Part shown: in pieces, positions 39,331 to 51,651 of the stretch | Layout: each line of letters begins with the position of its first letter | Position numbering within the stretch: position 1 is the first letter of the stretch | DNA from: Euonymus europaeus | Taxonomy: Eukaryota > Streptophyta > Magnoliopsida > Celastrales > Celastraceae | Assembly: GCA_963580455.1 (NCBI GenBank) | Contig: OY756968.1 | Coordinates: 4,935,544-4,999,543, forward strand | Reading direction: 5' to 3' | Length of the DNA: 64,000 nt | The notes under the pieces: model-generated | Told to the model about the DNA's origin: nothing | Databases searched by the model: none | What the model saw: only the letters and a program-made list of their open reading frames with translations | Program-made: the position numbers and the translations under genes

Positions 39331-41004
39331 AGATCCAACAATGGACAGAATTGGTGCTCCTTGGCCTTATTAAGACAAATATTAATCAAGTTAATTTAAT
39401 TGATCAATTTCCAAATAAATGTTTATGTGATTCATGCTAAAACAGTAAACCTGCTTGCATTGCAATATTGGTGGGGACACTTGTCTGTTGGGGCAACATT
39501 TCTGGGCCTGTGTTGTTGTGCTTCAACTTAAGTTGGGTTTGTAGCCCAGCGAAGTTTTAGCTAAGCCCAGTCTTTTTCCCGAGACAGAAGTGGGCCTTGA
39601 TGGGTGAGAAATGAAATAGTCCAATCTTAAGGTAACCCAAGATGCGAAGCCCAGCGACTAGTGCCTACTTTATGGCCCTTATTTACAAATTTGCTTTTAA
39701 GAATTTAATTTATTATTTCTTTTCGAGATTTTAATCTAATTTTTGATCCCATTTAAACCTGATATTCATCATTCTCGAACCCGAAATTGCACAATTAATA
39801 TTCTTCAATCCCCTGAATTTCGTGGTGAAACGAAAGTTTAGAGTTATGGTATAATGCTATGATGATTGAAATGAGTACGGTATCTTCCATTTGTTGTATT
39901 TGTATGTACGAGAATTACAATCTAGACATTGGTTTAGGATGGGGACATATTCATGCACTCTTTGATGGTGTACATGATTGTTGTGGAAAAAGCTATTGGC
40001 ATCCTAGTTATATCGATACAACTTACAAACAAACAAATTACAGCGACAAATTGTTTTAAATCCACACCCCCATACATTCTAATAATATTTTTCGCTTTAG
40101 GTTGTCCGGTACACTAGATACATTGAGTTCGTGTATGAATTATCCAGTTCAGATGGAAAATTCTAATTAGCCCGAACAAAGTCTAGTTACCATCAACCAT
40201 CGATTATCAATTGAGTCACCAGAAAAGTTTTTGAAATCACTATTCACGACCACCGTTTGGAAAATAGTTCATTCCGATCAATGTGACCATCACCGATGAC
40301 CATCAACTCCACGGATCAAGGCAAATCATATTTGGATCTCAATCAGATAGAACGAGTGAAAATCATTCTAAGAGTGTAACGCATACTTAGATGCACCATT
40401 CTCAATCATTGGTTGACTGGATAGTCGGAGGAGGAGGAAGCTTCAATTTGGGTGTCAAATAGGGAAGACGACAACATGAGAATATTTATGTTTATAAAAT
40501 ATTTTTTAAACATGATGGATTGTATGGAACAAAACTAAAGTGTCCTTATTAAAATACATCCAGTCCAAGTTAAATAAAATGTGCCAGCCCAAATATTTGG
40601 CCACAAACCCCACCCTAAAATAATTTTTTGCCCTAAAATTGTGATTGGGCTCTGGTGGGCTTTTTGAGCTCGCTGTAAAGAAATCCCTTTCTATTGATAG
40701 GCTTTTTGGGTTGAGCTCAACAATAAGGCGATTGTTATGCCGACTCGGTGTGTTCTGTGTAGTGTGTAGCCCTAGCATAGAGGGCTGTGTGGGCTGGGCT
40801 TTTCGTGTCTCTTAGCCCACGATTAGCTGTACTGCTACTGTGTCTCATTTGTTATGAAATGAAGGGGGAAATATAAAAGGAAAATGATATATAGTTCATA
40901 TTTTAGTAACCTAGTTCATATATAATTATTTTATTATTTTAATCAATACGTTGAGCATTTATTTAGTTTTATGATTTTATTTTAACTAATTATTAGTCAT
41001 TTAG
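39331..41004. other. Intergenic, no supported gene
   Basis: Includes a GC-richer patch (40560-40830) with a 90-codon minus-strand frame that lacks recognisable motifs. Not called as a gene. Confidence 0.4.
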
Positions 41005-41235
41005 GGTTTAGCGAATTCGTTTTTCTTACGGTTTAACACTTATTGTTTAGATTATTATATGAAAATCCGATATACGAGTTTGTTATGGTTTATCGAATTC
41101 GTCCCATTTCGAATTTAACCCTTATTGCTTAATAGATAACATGAAAATCTGATACATTGATCCATTAGAGTTTAGTGAATACATTCACCTAAGAATTTAA
41201 CAATTATTGTTTCGAAACGTGGTAGCATGAGCTTC
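41005..41235. repeat. Three imperfect tandem copies of an 82-bp unit
   Basis: Units at about 41005, 41087 and 41169 share (g/a)gtttagcgaattcg-like starts, then gaatttaac(a/c)(c/a)ttattg, then atgaaaatc(c/t)gata. The third is the most diverged and partial. Confidence 0.6.
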
Positions 41236-43990
41236 TAAAACATGGGCATCACTGCCCAATATAAAATTGAGTCCACTCTCTCGTGACTTTACATTTTTGT
41301 CACTTTTTTTTTTCCAAATAAATAAGTAAGCTAGGCCAGCATTCTACCTCTAATAATTTCCCAACCAACCAAGGAACATGTGTATCTACTACAAGTACTA
41401 TTAGTGCATGTGGTTTTATGATTCCAAGATATGAATATTCATCTGCTCGATCTTTCTTGTATAAAAATCAAGGATCTTAATTGACATGTGTTAGGTTACT
41501 GCTACTTCATCTACCTCGTTGACTATTTTTAAGGCTTAAAAATGGTTCATCAACTCTACTTTTAACTTTATTTGTAAAATAATCTATTTTCTTCATAAAT
41601 ATTTATCATACAAGTTTAGAAGGTCATTTTCATCATTTAATTCCTGCTATAAATATAAATATATATATATCATGCAATATTGTATCATGTACAGTTTGCA
41701 AAGCCGAAAAAGACTGGATTAGGTGACTAATTGATTTATTGATGATTATTCCTTTGCTAATTACTAATGAAGAAAGGGACTTGTTATTTAAATAATCTAG
41801 CTAGCTAGCTAGTTAGGGACACAAAAGCAAGATTTGTGACACAAAACTTAATTAAATTAAATTGATATATAAATTGACTCAATTCAAGATTAATTATGGG
41901 ACTAGTTTTCATCATTATAAACTGGTCATTTCAGAGTTTTGAAATTGACTGATCAATTGAATTAAGCAATGCTTTGATTATTATAGAAGCAAGTTTGGGG
42001 TAGTAAATTAAATTGGTCATATGTATGTATACACGATTGATTTTTGCCACAAAAAGGTTATTATTGACTTGTCAAGGCTTTTGACCACTAGTTCTTGATT
42101 CATTATTGTCAATCTCAATATATTTTAGTCTTTTAATTTCATTAGTAACGTATGTAATCTTATAATTCTGGGCTCCCATTGCCCTAACCAGTAACCAAGC
42201 TCAACCGGTCTCCCACGTACTCATGCACGTGGGCCGGCTGTAACCTAGCTAGCCCAAGGCTATGCCCCAAAATTTGGCTATAAGGTTAGAAAGAGTTTGC
42301 TTTATAAACAGAACTTCACTTGGGTAAATACTCGATGTAGAATAGTCTAACATGTAACAACATCCAAAATAAGTATACACATAACTTGTTTCATATAAAT
42401 TGTAGTAACCTCCTTCATTGGAGACTTGGAGTGGGCTTGGGTTTAGAAGTTAGAATATTGTTTAGAGTTTACAGTTTGAGAATTAGGGTTTAGGATTTAA
42501 GTTACGTATTAATATAAAAAATAACCGTTTAAAATTTAAGATACGTATTAATACAAAAAAATTGGGGTTTAAGATCTATTTTCCTTTTCAAAATCTAATA
42601 TATTCCAACATGATGGACACCCAAAATACTAAATAACATATTTTAAACCACGATTTTAAGATGGTTTTGGAGAAGAATTGTGGTCAATTATAGCTAAAAG
42701 TGTTTTAGTCCCCCATCCCATGCACAATACATTAAATAATATAAACAAATGACAAATCTTTCTCTTTCTGAGTACGTAGAATCTTTTTTTTTTTTTTTTT
42801 TTTGTCGTTGGGTTGCCTTTTTGGGGGAAAGAATGAGCAGTGGTTGGATGTTAGCCATAGAGATCACAACGTTAGGTTTGAATATGAGCAAGATCAATAC
42901 AAAAACTGTATAAAGAAAAAGTTCATTTGGACCCCATTTTAAAAATTAGATAAGAGATTGTGGATCCAACATTCATGACTACCATGCACATGCACATCTA
43001 ATATATGTATGTATGTATACATATATATAATATAATATCGCATTATCACTATTAGGAACTCCCACATCACTAGCATCATCAAATATTGTCGGGTTACATT
43101 CCATGTATATATGTGTGTGTTTGTACATACAAAAATTTCATTATTTGAGTGATACCCATTTATTTTAATGTGTTGAAACCTCTAATCAAAGAAGGTAGGT
43201 GTCATTGGGGGTAACATTTATTCATGTTACTAGACCCCTAAGATAAGCAATACGAAAATTATAAACATCCCTATTAATTTTATGAATTCAATGTTTAAGC
43301 TTTGTTTGTATTGTTTGTGTGTTATTGAAAAGTGCTTAAAAAAAGATTCTATAGAACTTGATTTATGATCCATAAATTTCAAAAATAGCTAGGTTCGTAG
43401 TTTCACTAAGCACAATCAACATCATACCTTGTAAAGTTGACCCAAAATTAATATTGATTAAATATTTGGGTACAATTTATTGATTTTGTTACATGACAAG
43501 CCAAAAACCCAATTCGAATTTCCGATATTTTAGATTTGCTCACTCTCATCAAGTGTTTTTACGACTTGTACGGTGTGATGTAAAATGTTGAACTTATAGT
43601 TTTAAATTGGAGGAATTCATTTTCAGCCAACTCGAACGGCTCTGGATGATATAATTAAGGAAAAATTACGTTAGAAAACCAAACCCATCGAGAATTTGCA
43701 ACAAAAGAAACACGAAGAAAAAAAAACATCACACAAACCCGTAAAGTCATAACAAATCCACTGTGATGTGTGGTTGGATTTTAAAATCCGTAGAGATCAA
43801 ATAAAGTAAAAAATAATTAATCAATAAGTCATATTTTTTTAAAAAAAATTTACTTCCAATTTTGTTTTGGACTTGTTGTAAAATTGGATGGAACAAAGAT
43901 TCGTGGATCTAGCTTTAACGAAAAGTTCCAAAACCCTACTATCCTTCACCACATGCTTGTAAAATATATATATATATATATATATATATG
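41236..43990. other. Intergenic, no supported gene
   Basis: AT-rich with a T-run of about 20 at 42784-42803, (TA)n near 43965-43989 and short TG/TA tracts near 43010-43020 and 43106-43125. No coding segment is supported. Confidence 0.4.
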
Positions 43991-44340
43991 TTTTCTCTGA
44001 TGTACTTAAAATATGTACCTAATTTTTGGGATAAAAAAAAGGAAAAATATATATTTGTATTATGATCGGTTTTACAAATTCAAAGATTTTTTTTTCAAAA
44101 CAAAAATGATATTCAACATAAAAGGTGTATAATAATTATAAACTCTTTGATATAAAACACAAAACATTTCATATACTTGTAGGTTGAATATTATTATATT
44201 TTTGAATAAAAAATATACCATTAGATTCATAAAATCGACCAAACATAAATATAATTTTTAAAAATTTAAAAATATATTTTAAAACTCCCAAAGTGATTCC
44301 AAAAGTTAGGCACACATTTTAAGTGCGTGTAAGAGAATCT
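43991..44340. mobile_element. MITE-like inverted-repeat element, copy 2, inserted in (TA)n
   Basis: The left arm (ttttctctgatgtacttaaa, atatgtacctaatttttggg, then atttgtattatgatcggttt tac) pairs with the inverted right arm (rc of ccaaaagttaggcacacatt ttaagtg and of taaaatcgaccaaacataaa). Arms are about 150 bp with a short AT-rich centre. An (AT)n tract directly abuts the left edge. It is related to the element at 14749. Confidence 0.65.
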
Positions 44341-44477
44341 TTCTATATTTGTGTATGTATATATGTGTGTTTGTTGTTTATATCAACAATATGTATGAAT
44401 GAATCCTACATTATTCAGTTAGTGGATTTTGTCCTTAGCTGTCACGTTTCTTTATAACTTTATTACCATAATCAGGT

Positions 44478-44711
44478 ATGTCTGATAAGGAACCAAAAAT
44501 TGGAGATAAGGCCTTTCAACCTCCTGTTGTTGGAGGGGCTACAACGGGGACCGCCAAGCCAAAGCTCTATTACAATAATAGAAACTCATCAAGTGACCCC
44601 AGCCCTCAATCTATCACAAGGAGATACAATTTACAGAGAGAAGTGAGAACTCTTGAAAATTTGATTTTCCATCTAATCTGCATGGTTTATGTACAAGTTA
44701 CAGTAGTGTGA
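44478..44711 (+). CDS. Hypothetical 77-residue frame, possible gene fragment
   Basis: The frame MSDKEPKIGDKAFQPPVVGG ... SSSDPSPQSITRRYNLQREV RTLE has balanced composition and a Ser/Pro linker before a charged helix. It then ends in a hydrophobic stretch that looks like read-through into intron or flank. A possible GTAAGT-like donor is absent. It lies tail to tail with the MORN gene, 140 bp apart. I do not recognise it; it may be a first exon whose rest is missing, or a gene fragment. Confidence 0.22.
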   Translation: MSDKEPKIGDKAFQPPVVGGATTGTAKPKLYYNNRNSSSDPSPQSITRRYNLQREVRTLENLIFHLICMVYVQVTVV

Positions 44712-44850
44712 TATAAAAACCCTAATAACACTCGCGCTCTCAACCTCCGATCAGCTTGTGCTCACCGGGTTGTCCTCTTTACAAGCACAGGAAATTAGTA
44801 AAATTTTCAAGTTCAAAACAAAGGTAATCCCATTAGACAAGACATTTGAG

Positions 44851-46851
44851 TCATAAAATTTGTCCGTCCATCTGGTTTTGAACAGCTTTGACAGCAGCTA
44901 CTCTAGCAGCAGTAGCAGCACGGTTTGCGACCGTAACAGCATTGTTCACTTGATCATCAACTCCGCTAAGGTTAAGAGCATTCCCTGCCGTTTTCCTTGC
45001 AGCCTTCATATCAAACAAGAGAATTTGAGATTGAGACTTCCAAACAGTTAGTCAAAGTTAAGTTCAAGAATAATGCATAAAGGGTCAATGTAAAAGTACC
45101 TGAACTGCACGAAGGACGGCATCAGTTGATGGGGCTAAAGGGTTTCTAAGGGTGCCAGCATCCCATTCACCACATCTGGTGTCGCCATTCCTGTAAGTAT
45201 ACATGCCATATCCTTGATTATGGCCTTCATGCCATGACCCCTCATAGCAGTGACCACGAGCGAAATGATAAACACCGAATCCATGGATTTTGTCTCCAAA
45301 ATATTCTCCGGCATATCTGTCTCCATTGCTGCAAAACATGATCAAGTTCTATCATCACTAAAGGAGAAAGAAACAACAATTAGTATTAGCAAAACACTCA
45401 TACAAACATTTTAGGTAGAGTGAGAAGTACTAAATCTGAATTTCAGAACGCTGAAGAGTCGAGTATTATGTGGGGTAAGGTCGGCGTATATCATATCTAT
45501 CTCCGACCCCGCCATTGCATAAGCCTTCACGCAGGGAGTTTTTCTTTTATTGTTCCATTAGTCATACCCAGTTTAAGAAAACGTAACTGACCTAAAGATA
45601 GTCCCATCTACCTCAACAAGGCAAAACAGCATGAGAGCCACAAGAATTCAATATCAACGACATACAAAGAAATTAGCAAACAGAATTGAATCATAGTTCA
45701 ACTTAGATATCATTTTAAGAAACCAATTAATTACACGTTGAGAGCAAAAAAAAAATTCAAATTTGAGGTAATCCAGTACAATAAAGAAAATTGAACCGAT
45801 GAGCAGTTTCACAAAACACATAAACAAAAATCTCCAAATCGAGCCAGAAGAACTCAATAGAAATGATTAACATTGACTTCATAAAAATAGCAAAGAAGAA
45901 TATACAAAAGCCCGAAAATTGAAAAATTGAGGTCAAAGAAGAAAGAACTCACCGAAAATTATAAGCCCCAAGGCCATGCTTGACACCACACTTGAATTTA
46001 CCCACATAGCAGCTCCCATCAGAACAAGTCTGCACCCCAACCCCATGACTCTGCCCATTGAACCACTCCCCTGCATAAGAATCTCCTGTGTAGAATCTAT
46101 AAACCCCAAATCCATGTCTCAATCCACGCCTATACTGACCCCTATATCTACTCCCTCTCGTCCAGCTCTCAATCCCATACCCATCATATCTCCCATCGAC
46201 CCAATCCCCCTCGTATCTCCCATTCAGAGAATAGTTATAGACTCCACTCCCGTTGCATTTACCTTTGTGGAATTCCCCTTCATAGAAATCTCCGTTGCTG
46301 TGAAATTCAACTCCTTCGCGTATGTTTTGCTTCACCTTACGGGGTTTATTTGGGACTGTTTCGCCAATGAACCACTGGACCTGCTTTGAATTCGTCCTCG
46401 AAGTAAACCCAAATTTCTTTGAGTTCTCCCACAAATTCTTGATGAATGAGAAGCTCTGATTGATCAAAATCTTGTTCTTGTTCGCAAAGAATAGTGTTAT
46501 AGCGATGAAAATCAAGGCCAATAACAAATTCACGGATGTGGGTATCTCTTCCCTTCTCAAAAGGAAGAAGAAAAAGAAGGAAACGGGGAAGAGTGACAAA
46601 AAAGTGAGCGACACCATGGTCAGTACTGGTGTGAACCTGGTCGAACCAATGTTTCTCGGAGTTGAACCTGGGTTAGGGGGCTTAATTTTCTTCTCCTCAT
46701 CGTATTCTTGATGTTCTTGGTGGTACGCTCTCACAGCGTCCTCCTCTGTTACCGAGGAAAGGCTGTGGATTGATGATCGGATAGTGGGAGACGGCCGGAG
46801 AAGTGACGAACGGGTTCTAGTAAGCTTCGACTGCGATATCTGGCCGTCCAT
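44851..46851 (-). CDS. Membrane-anchored MORN-repeat protein
   Basis: complement(join(44851..45003,45100..45328,45953..46851)) gives 426 residues in 3 exons. Order: a basic Ser-rich N terminus (KLTRTRSSLLRPSPTIRSSI); two hydrophobic segments, around LTFLSLFPVSFFFFFLL and VNLLLALIFIAITLFFANK; eight MORN repeats from EGVEFHSNGDFYEGEFHKGK to YRNGDTRCGEWDAGTL, each with the YxGxWxxGxxxGxG pattern; and an Ala-rich C-terminal helix (VNNAVTVANRAATAARVAAV). MORN repeats often bind acidic phospholipids or act as membrane scaffolds; the catalytic role is unknown and no kinase domain follows. The ATG at 46851 (MDGQISQ) is preferred over an in-frame ATG at 46872 because related proteins begin there. From memory it corresponds to At1g21920/At1g77660. 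Confidence 0.92.
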
Positions 46852-47311
46852 TTGAAGGTCCGGGTCCCACATAGACCGAATCTCCGCACGCTCGATCTTG
46901 CTAAAAAACCCACCACTAAGCCTTCCTGTACCGCGAGATTGTCACAAGTACGGCAGTCGTTAAAGACGGAGACATCTCAGTCGGCGCACGTTAAAAAGCA
47001 AGATAGTGTGCACGTTAGCAGCACACAACAAAGGAAGAAATGGAAACTCCAAAAAAGTTCAGAAAAATAGAGCAACGACTAATGAGAGAGAGCGCGAGAG
47101 AGAAAAACGAGAACTGGAGAAATGGACCGGGTTTTTATTTTGATTGATGGGTAAGAGGAAGAGGGGGAGAGATTCAATCTACACTGTAGGATGTTGATCG
47201 GATGGTTGGAATGAGGTTTGTCTTGTGGTCGTTAGATTTTATTCGGAACGTCGGTCTTGTTTTTTTGTGGGAAAAATTAGGATAACGGGGTAAGTCCCTC
47301 ATTTAAATGAG
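46852..47311. other. Upstream region of the MORN gene
   Basis: Moderately GC-rich sequence expected to hold the 5' UTR and promoter, including a GA-rich patch at 47081-47106. No TATA box could be singled out. Confidence 0.45.
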
Positions 47312-47480
47312 AGGCTCGTTATCGATATATTAGTGTAAATAAACTTAAATTTATATATACTTATCATAAAAAATCACAACAAATAATTTAGTGCAAGGCT
47401 CGTAATCGATATATTAGTGTAAATAAACTTAAATTTATATATACTTTTCATAAAAAAATCACAACAAATAATTTAGTGCA
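47312..47480. repeat. 84-bp tandem duplication, nearly identical copies
   Basis: aggctcgttatcgatatatt (47312) and aggctcgtaatcgatatatt (47396) open two copies that also share tagtgtaaataaacttaaat and caacaaataatttagtgca. Confidence 0.85.
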
Positions 47481-48789
47481 GATAAATTTAGTATTGAATT
47501 GCGTTTATACAATTCACAGTTTTGATGTGTAAAAATTGAGTCTCAATTTTATCATTGAAACGTTTGAATCTTCATAAATGTATTGAATAGACACAATTAT
47601 ATAGATTTTATAGTTTTCTTTCAAAAGTCACAAATTTTCTCTCAATCAGACCTCAAACGAGTGAGTTATTATTGTCTGATCAATGTTAGAAACACATCAC
47701 TAGCATGCAAATATTTAGTGCCCTTAAGATCCCAATAAATCTTCATCGAGCTAGACTTGCAGATCACTCAACAGAGTATAGCTACGCAGATCTTCTTGAC
47801 CCAGTGAAAGAGTTTGCTTTTTTATTTCGCTAAAATAACATAACAAAACTTTTAATTTATTTATCCTTGTAAAACAAGGGTCAAGGATAACTTAGTCAGT
47901 AAAAAATATTTTGTTTTATTTTACCTTAAGGAAATATATTTTGAGTCCATATGTACCTTATGGCATAAAAATAGATGTCCTTATTGAATAAAAGTTTGTT
48001 TAGAGGAATTTATTGCGAATCTTTTTAAAATTTAATGTAAAAGAAAATTATTTTATGTATAACTGGACTGCTGTATCATTTTTCATTTGCTCCATGTTCA
48101 ATGTAGATATCAGAGATGGCGGTGTGACCATAAAGATTGTCGAGAGAATTTATACTAGAAACTAGATTAGGAAACAAATATGAATACCGAAAAAGATATG
48201 AATTGAAATAGTAACAAATTATAGAAATTTAATAGGAGTCGACAAATATACGATTATTGAAATGGATGAAGAAAACGAATACGTAATGTAATCGTCCTTA
48301 AACTTTGGAGACAAAACTTGAATCACTTCTGGTATTTGAAATCATGCTTCACATAAACTATTAGTTTAAACATGATGAAAAGCCATTTAACGTTGTTAAC
48401 AATGTTAAATTGCAACAATAATTACTTTACGCTGTCAAAATTGGTAGATATAAAATTAAATTTAGCAAGATTAATGTAAATTAAATGACGTCAGAATAGA
48501 CAAAGGTTAATCTATAAATTAATGTCTTTTTTGTAAAATATACTTTTTCTTACAACACTGTCCAAACAAGAAGTTTGCACATACACATCTGTACAAGTAT
48601 TAATTATTGTTTGAATAAAAGTCTTTGTATAACTGTATATAACCTACTCAGGTTTGATCTGATAATCTACTTGAAAGTTGAAAGCTAAGAGTAGTCAATT
48701 TGTTTATCTAATCCTCATTAAATGAGAGTCATTAGTAGTAATTACGTGACACGTACCTGTAAGTGGTCTGTAATCACTAAGTTTCGATA
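47481..48789. other. Intergenic, no supported gene
   Basis: AT-rich with stops in all frames; nothing recognised. Confidence 0.4.
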
Positions 48790-49585
48790 ACATCTCTGTG
48801 GCATAAATTTAACACTTAACATAACCTTAACATTCATTCGGCACACTTCAAGATCATGAACCTCTCCAATCACAAGCTTCAATTGAATATCCTCGACTTG
48901 CAAGGACATCTACCACGTAAGTCCAAAAAGACATTTCTTGTTGGATTATTTTCACAAAAACAGCTTATGTGCACAACCACATAACCATGAACTGCATTAG
49001 AATTCAGCAACCCATCTACCAATTCTATACCAGTATTCTACTGTCTTGAGTCTTGACTTAACACCCAAAGTAAAATTCAAATCAAGAAATTCTATTACCT
49101 GCCTCTTGCCAAGAACAATCGTTACTTCGTCAACTTTCAGGTCAGACAGCTTCATCTTCACTACAGGCAGCAGCTCACCATCAATTACCTGTTTAGCTTC
49201 ATCTTCACAATGGCTGGGTCGACTTCTCAGAGAACTATTGCAGTTGTAACCGACAATCCAGAGGCTCCGTCACTGTGAAATTGCCAAACAGGATGAATTT
49301 GTGCCATAACAAAGAAGGAACATCATCTACCAGTGGAACTTCATCACGATCTTGCTGTCCAATCAAAACATGGCGCAGGCGTTCAAATCCGGTGGACAAA
49401 GTTGCATCTATTTTCGATTCAAGAGAAGCTGTGAAATTTGTGCAAAGATTATAAAGATTTTGTGCCAGCTTCTCAACTTTCTCTTCAAGAATTGAAACTC
49501 TATTTTCAAGAATTTTACCAGTAGCATATAATTGAGCTTGTATGCTGGTTGCTTTATGCTGCTTGAAATGCTGACATATATGTTG
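48790..49585 (-). pseudogene. Decayed or split gene, coiled-coil protein of unknown family
   Basis: I do not recognise the family. On the minus strand, 49583-49235 reads HKATSIQAQLYATGKILENR then VSILEEKVEKLAQNLYNLCT, a clear coiled coil, then ASLESKIDATLSTGFERLRH and LLWHKFILFGNFTVTEPLDC before a stop. A second block in another frame (about 49207-49030) reads VIDGELLPVVKMKLSDLKVD EVTIVLGKRQ. A third (about 48910-48795) reads LQVEDIQLKLVIGEVHDLEV CRMNVKVML. The blocks echo each other (dLKVDEvtIvLG versus VEDIqLkLVIG), suggesting real exons or repeats. A Harbinger element sits 4 bp beyond the first block, so the gene probably lost its start to that insertion. Confidence 0.4.
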
Positions 49586-49588
49586 TTA
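49586..49588. repeat. Target-site duplication TTA, left
   Basis: TTA directly before the left terminus of the Harbinger element; an identical TTA follows its right terminus at 55613-55615. Confidence 0.55.
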
Positions 49589-50457
49589 TAAATGCTGTGG
49601 GTGTTTGGTTAGATTTTTCAGAGAAAAGCATATATGCTAATTATAATGCTGTGGCTAATTACATGCAGGGGTATTGACACAAATTATTAAAAAATAGATT
49701 TATATTATTTAAAAATAATTTTCAAATTATTAATACAACAAATTATAACATTGTTAATAATTTTAAAATATTATATATATTTTTTATAACATTTTTCTTA
49801 TTTTTTTTAATATTTAACATTTTCTTACATTTTTAAAAAAAATTCTAACATTTCTAATAATATGAAAATATTATTATTTTTTGTATACATTTATCTATAT
49901 ATATATTTTTTTTATTAATGTTCAACACATTTTTACATTTTATTAAAATAATTCTAACATTATGAATAATACGAAAAAAAATATATTTTTCTACACAACT
50001 TCTGTAATTTTTTTAATTAATTTTTAACATATGTTTACATTTTATAATAAAATTATAAATTTTTTTAATAATATAAAAATATTTATATTTTTTGTTATAC
50101 AACTATTCTAAATTTTTGAATAATGTTCATTACATTTTTACATTTTCTAATAAAATTCAAACATTTTTAATTACATTAAAAATATTTCTGTAATAATATG
50201 TTACATTTTAATATTATTTAACAATTTTTTTTCATTTTTATACAAGTTTTATAAATTTTTAAATTCTACTAACATATCTCCACAAATGTTTTTTACTAAA
50301 TTGCGATATGAGTAACATACTGACATTACAAACATATTAATGTTAACACATATTAATAATACAAGGTAGTTATCGTTTTTTGGTTAATACATATTTAGAC
50401 GACATATAAGTACTTCGTTAAACAAAATGACACATTTAATTAATAATATAAAATAAA

Positions 50458-51651
50458 CTAGCTGCTGCGTGCAGTAAAAAGTTGTCCTGCTAGCATGTCT
50501 CGAAACACTGTCATGTTTGTATCATCTATCTCAACCATGTCGTCTGTCTGAATTGCATCATCGAGATCAATATCCACTTCTGTATTCGAGACGTTAGCCG
50601 AAGTTGACTCATATTCATCAAAATGTACGTCATTCTGAGCATGCAGTCTGATAAAGTTATGGAGTGTCATACAAGCAATCACAAGACGACTCTGATCCTT
50701 TGAAGTGTACGATGACATATCACCCAATATCCTCCACTTTTGCTTGGTGACCCCAAATGTCCTCTCAATGACATTTCGCAATCTTGCATGAGCCTTGTTA
50801 AATATTTCTCGAGCCCCAGTGGCAGGTCCGCCATCTCGATAAGCTGGAATGTGGTACCTCTCCCCCTTGTACGGTGCAAGATATCCATTTCTATTAGCGT
50901 AGCCCGCATCTACCAAGTAATACTTCCCTGCAAATACGTAGAAGAAAGATGTGAAACAGATGATACTAAATAAAAAATAATTTCTCAAAATTTTATGTTC
51001 ACCTGGTGGTGGGTGCGGGAAGTTAAGCCTCTCCGTATGTATGGAATGATCCAGAACACGCTGATCATGAGCGGAGCCCTCCCAGCCTGCAGACACGTAA
51101 GTGTACAACATGTCAAAGTCGCACAAGGCTAAGACATTCTGAGTAGGCACTCCTTTCCTCCCAATGTATTTATCGCGTTTTCCTGCGGGAGGCACAGCTG
51201 GAATGTGCGTCCCATCCAGAGCCCCAATACAATCTCGAAATATATACCGATACGCTACTTTGCCATGCTCCCGTATGTATCTAGGGGTTTCATTGAGTTG
51301 ATTCCCTCTAGGTTTTATGATATCCACTGATAACGCTAGAACCGCCTTGAGGACATAATGGATTATTCGACTGATAGTCTCCCCGGAGCGTTGGAATCGT
51401 TCTTGTTGATCCCGATTAGTTTGAGCATGGCCCATAGTATGTACAAAAATAGCAACCATCTCAGGGATGCTCATCCTAGTACTTTGCTTCAAACCATAGT
51501 CATCCCTCAAGATCCTGCATAGGATTCTGAAAATATTAACGGGCATCCGAAACGTTTGATAGCACCGTATGGGATGACCTTGTAGAATGTCCTTCACCCA
51601 CATGATGCCAGTTATCCCACATGTTCGACATGGTTGTCGAGCGATGGTCAT
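50458..51651 (-). CDS. Harbinger DDE transposase
   Basis: complement(join(50458..50927,51003..51651)) encodes 372 residues; the 75-bp intron (50928-51002) has GT-AG ends and a length divisible by three, so the frame also stays open through it. Splicing restores HPPPG-KYYLVDAGYANR, matching the usual family sequence, whereas the retained intron would add a hydrophobic insert inside the catalytic core. The DDE triad is visible: D in DCIGALDGTH, D in YYLVDAGYANRNGY, E in LRNVIERTFGVTKQKW. An N-terminal helix-turn-helix region (YQTFRMPVNIFRILCRIL ... ISRIIHYVLKAVLAL) precedes it, and an acidic tail ends the protein. A Ser/Asp-rich short frame overlaps the start as ATGA. It is related to plant ALP1-like domesticated proteins, but context shows a transposon. 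Confidence 0.93.
   Translation of the reverse strand: MTIARQPCRTCGITGIMWVKDILQGHPIRCYQTFRMPVNIFRILCRILRDDYGLKQSTRMSIPEMVAIFVHTMGHAQTNRDQQERFQRSGETISRIIHYVLKAVLALSVDIIKPRGNQLNETPRYIREHGKVAYRYIFRDCIGALDGTHIPAVPPAGKRDKYIGRKGVPTQNVLALCDFDMLYTYVSAGWEGSAHDQRVLDHSIHTERLNFPHPPPGEHKILRNYFLFSIICFTSFFYVFAGKYYLVDAGYANRNGYLAPYKGERYHIPAYRDGGPATGAREIFNKAHARLRNVIERTFGVTKQKWRILGDMSSYTSKDQSRLVIACMTLHNFIRLHAQNDVHFDEYESTSANVSNTEVDIDLDDAIQTDDMVEIDDTNMTVFRDMLAGQLFTARSS

Noticed and set aside
40506..40778. 90-codon minus-strand frame
   Set aside because: No motif or splice sites; composition is that of non-coding DNA with a GC-richer patch.
45976..46711. Two long + strand frames inside the MORN gene
   Set aside because: They are antisense shadows of MORN exon 1 and have no family character.
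50928..51002. Reading the transposase through its intron as one exon
   Set aside because: The frame stays open, but the 25 extra hydrophobic residues would break the catalytic core, and GT-AG borders restore the family sequence.
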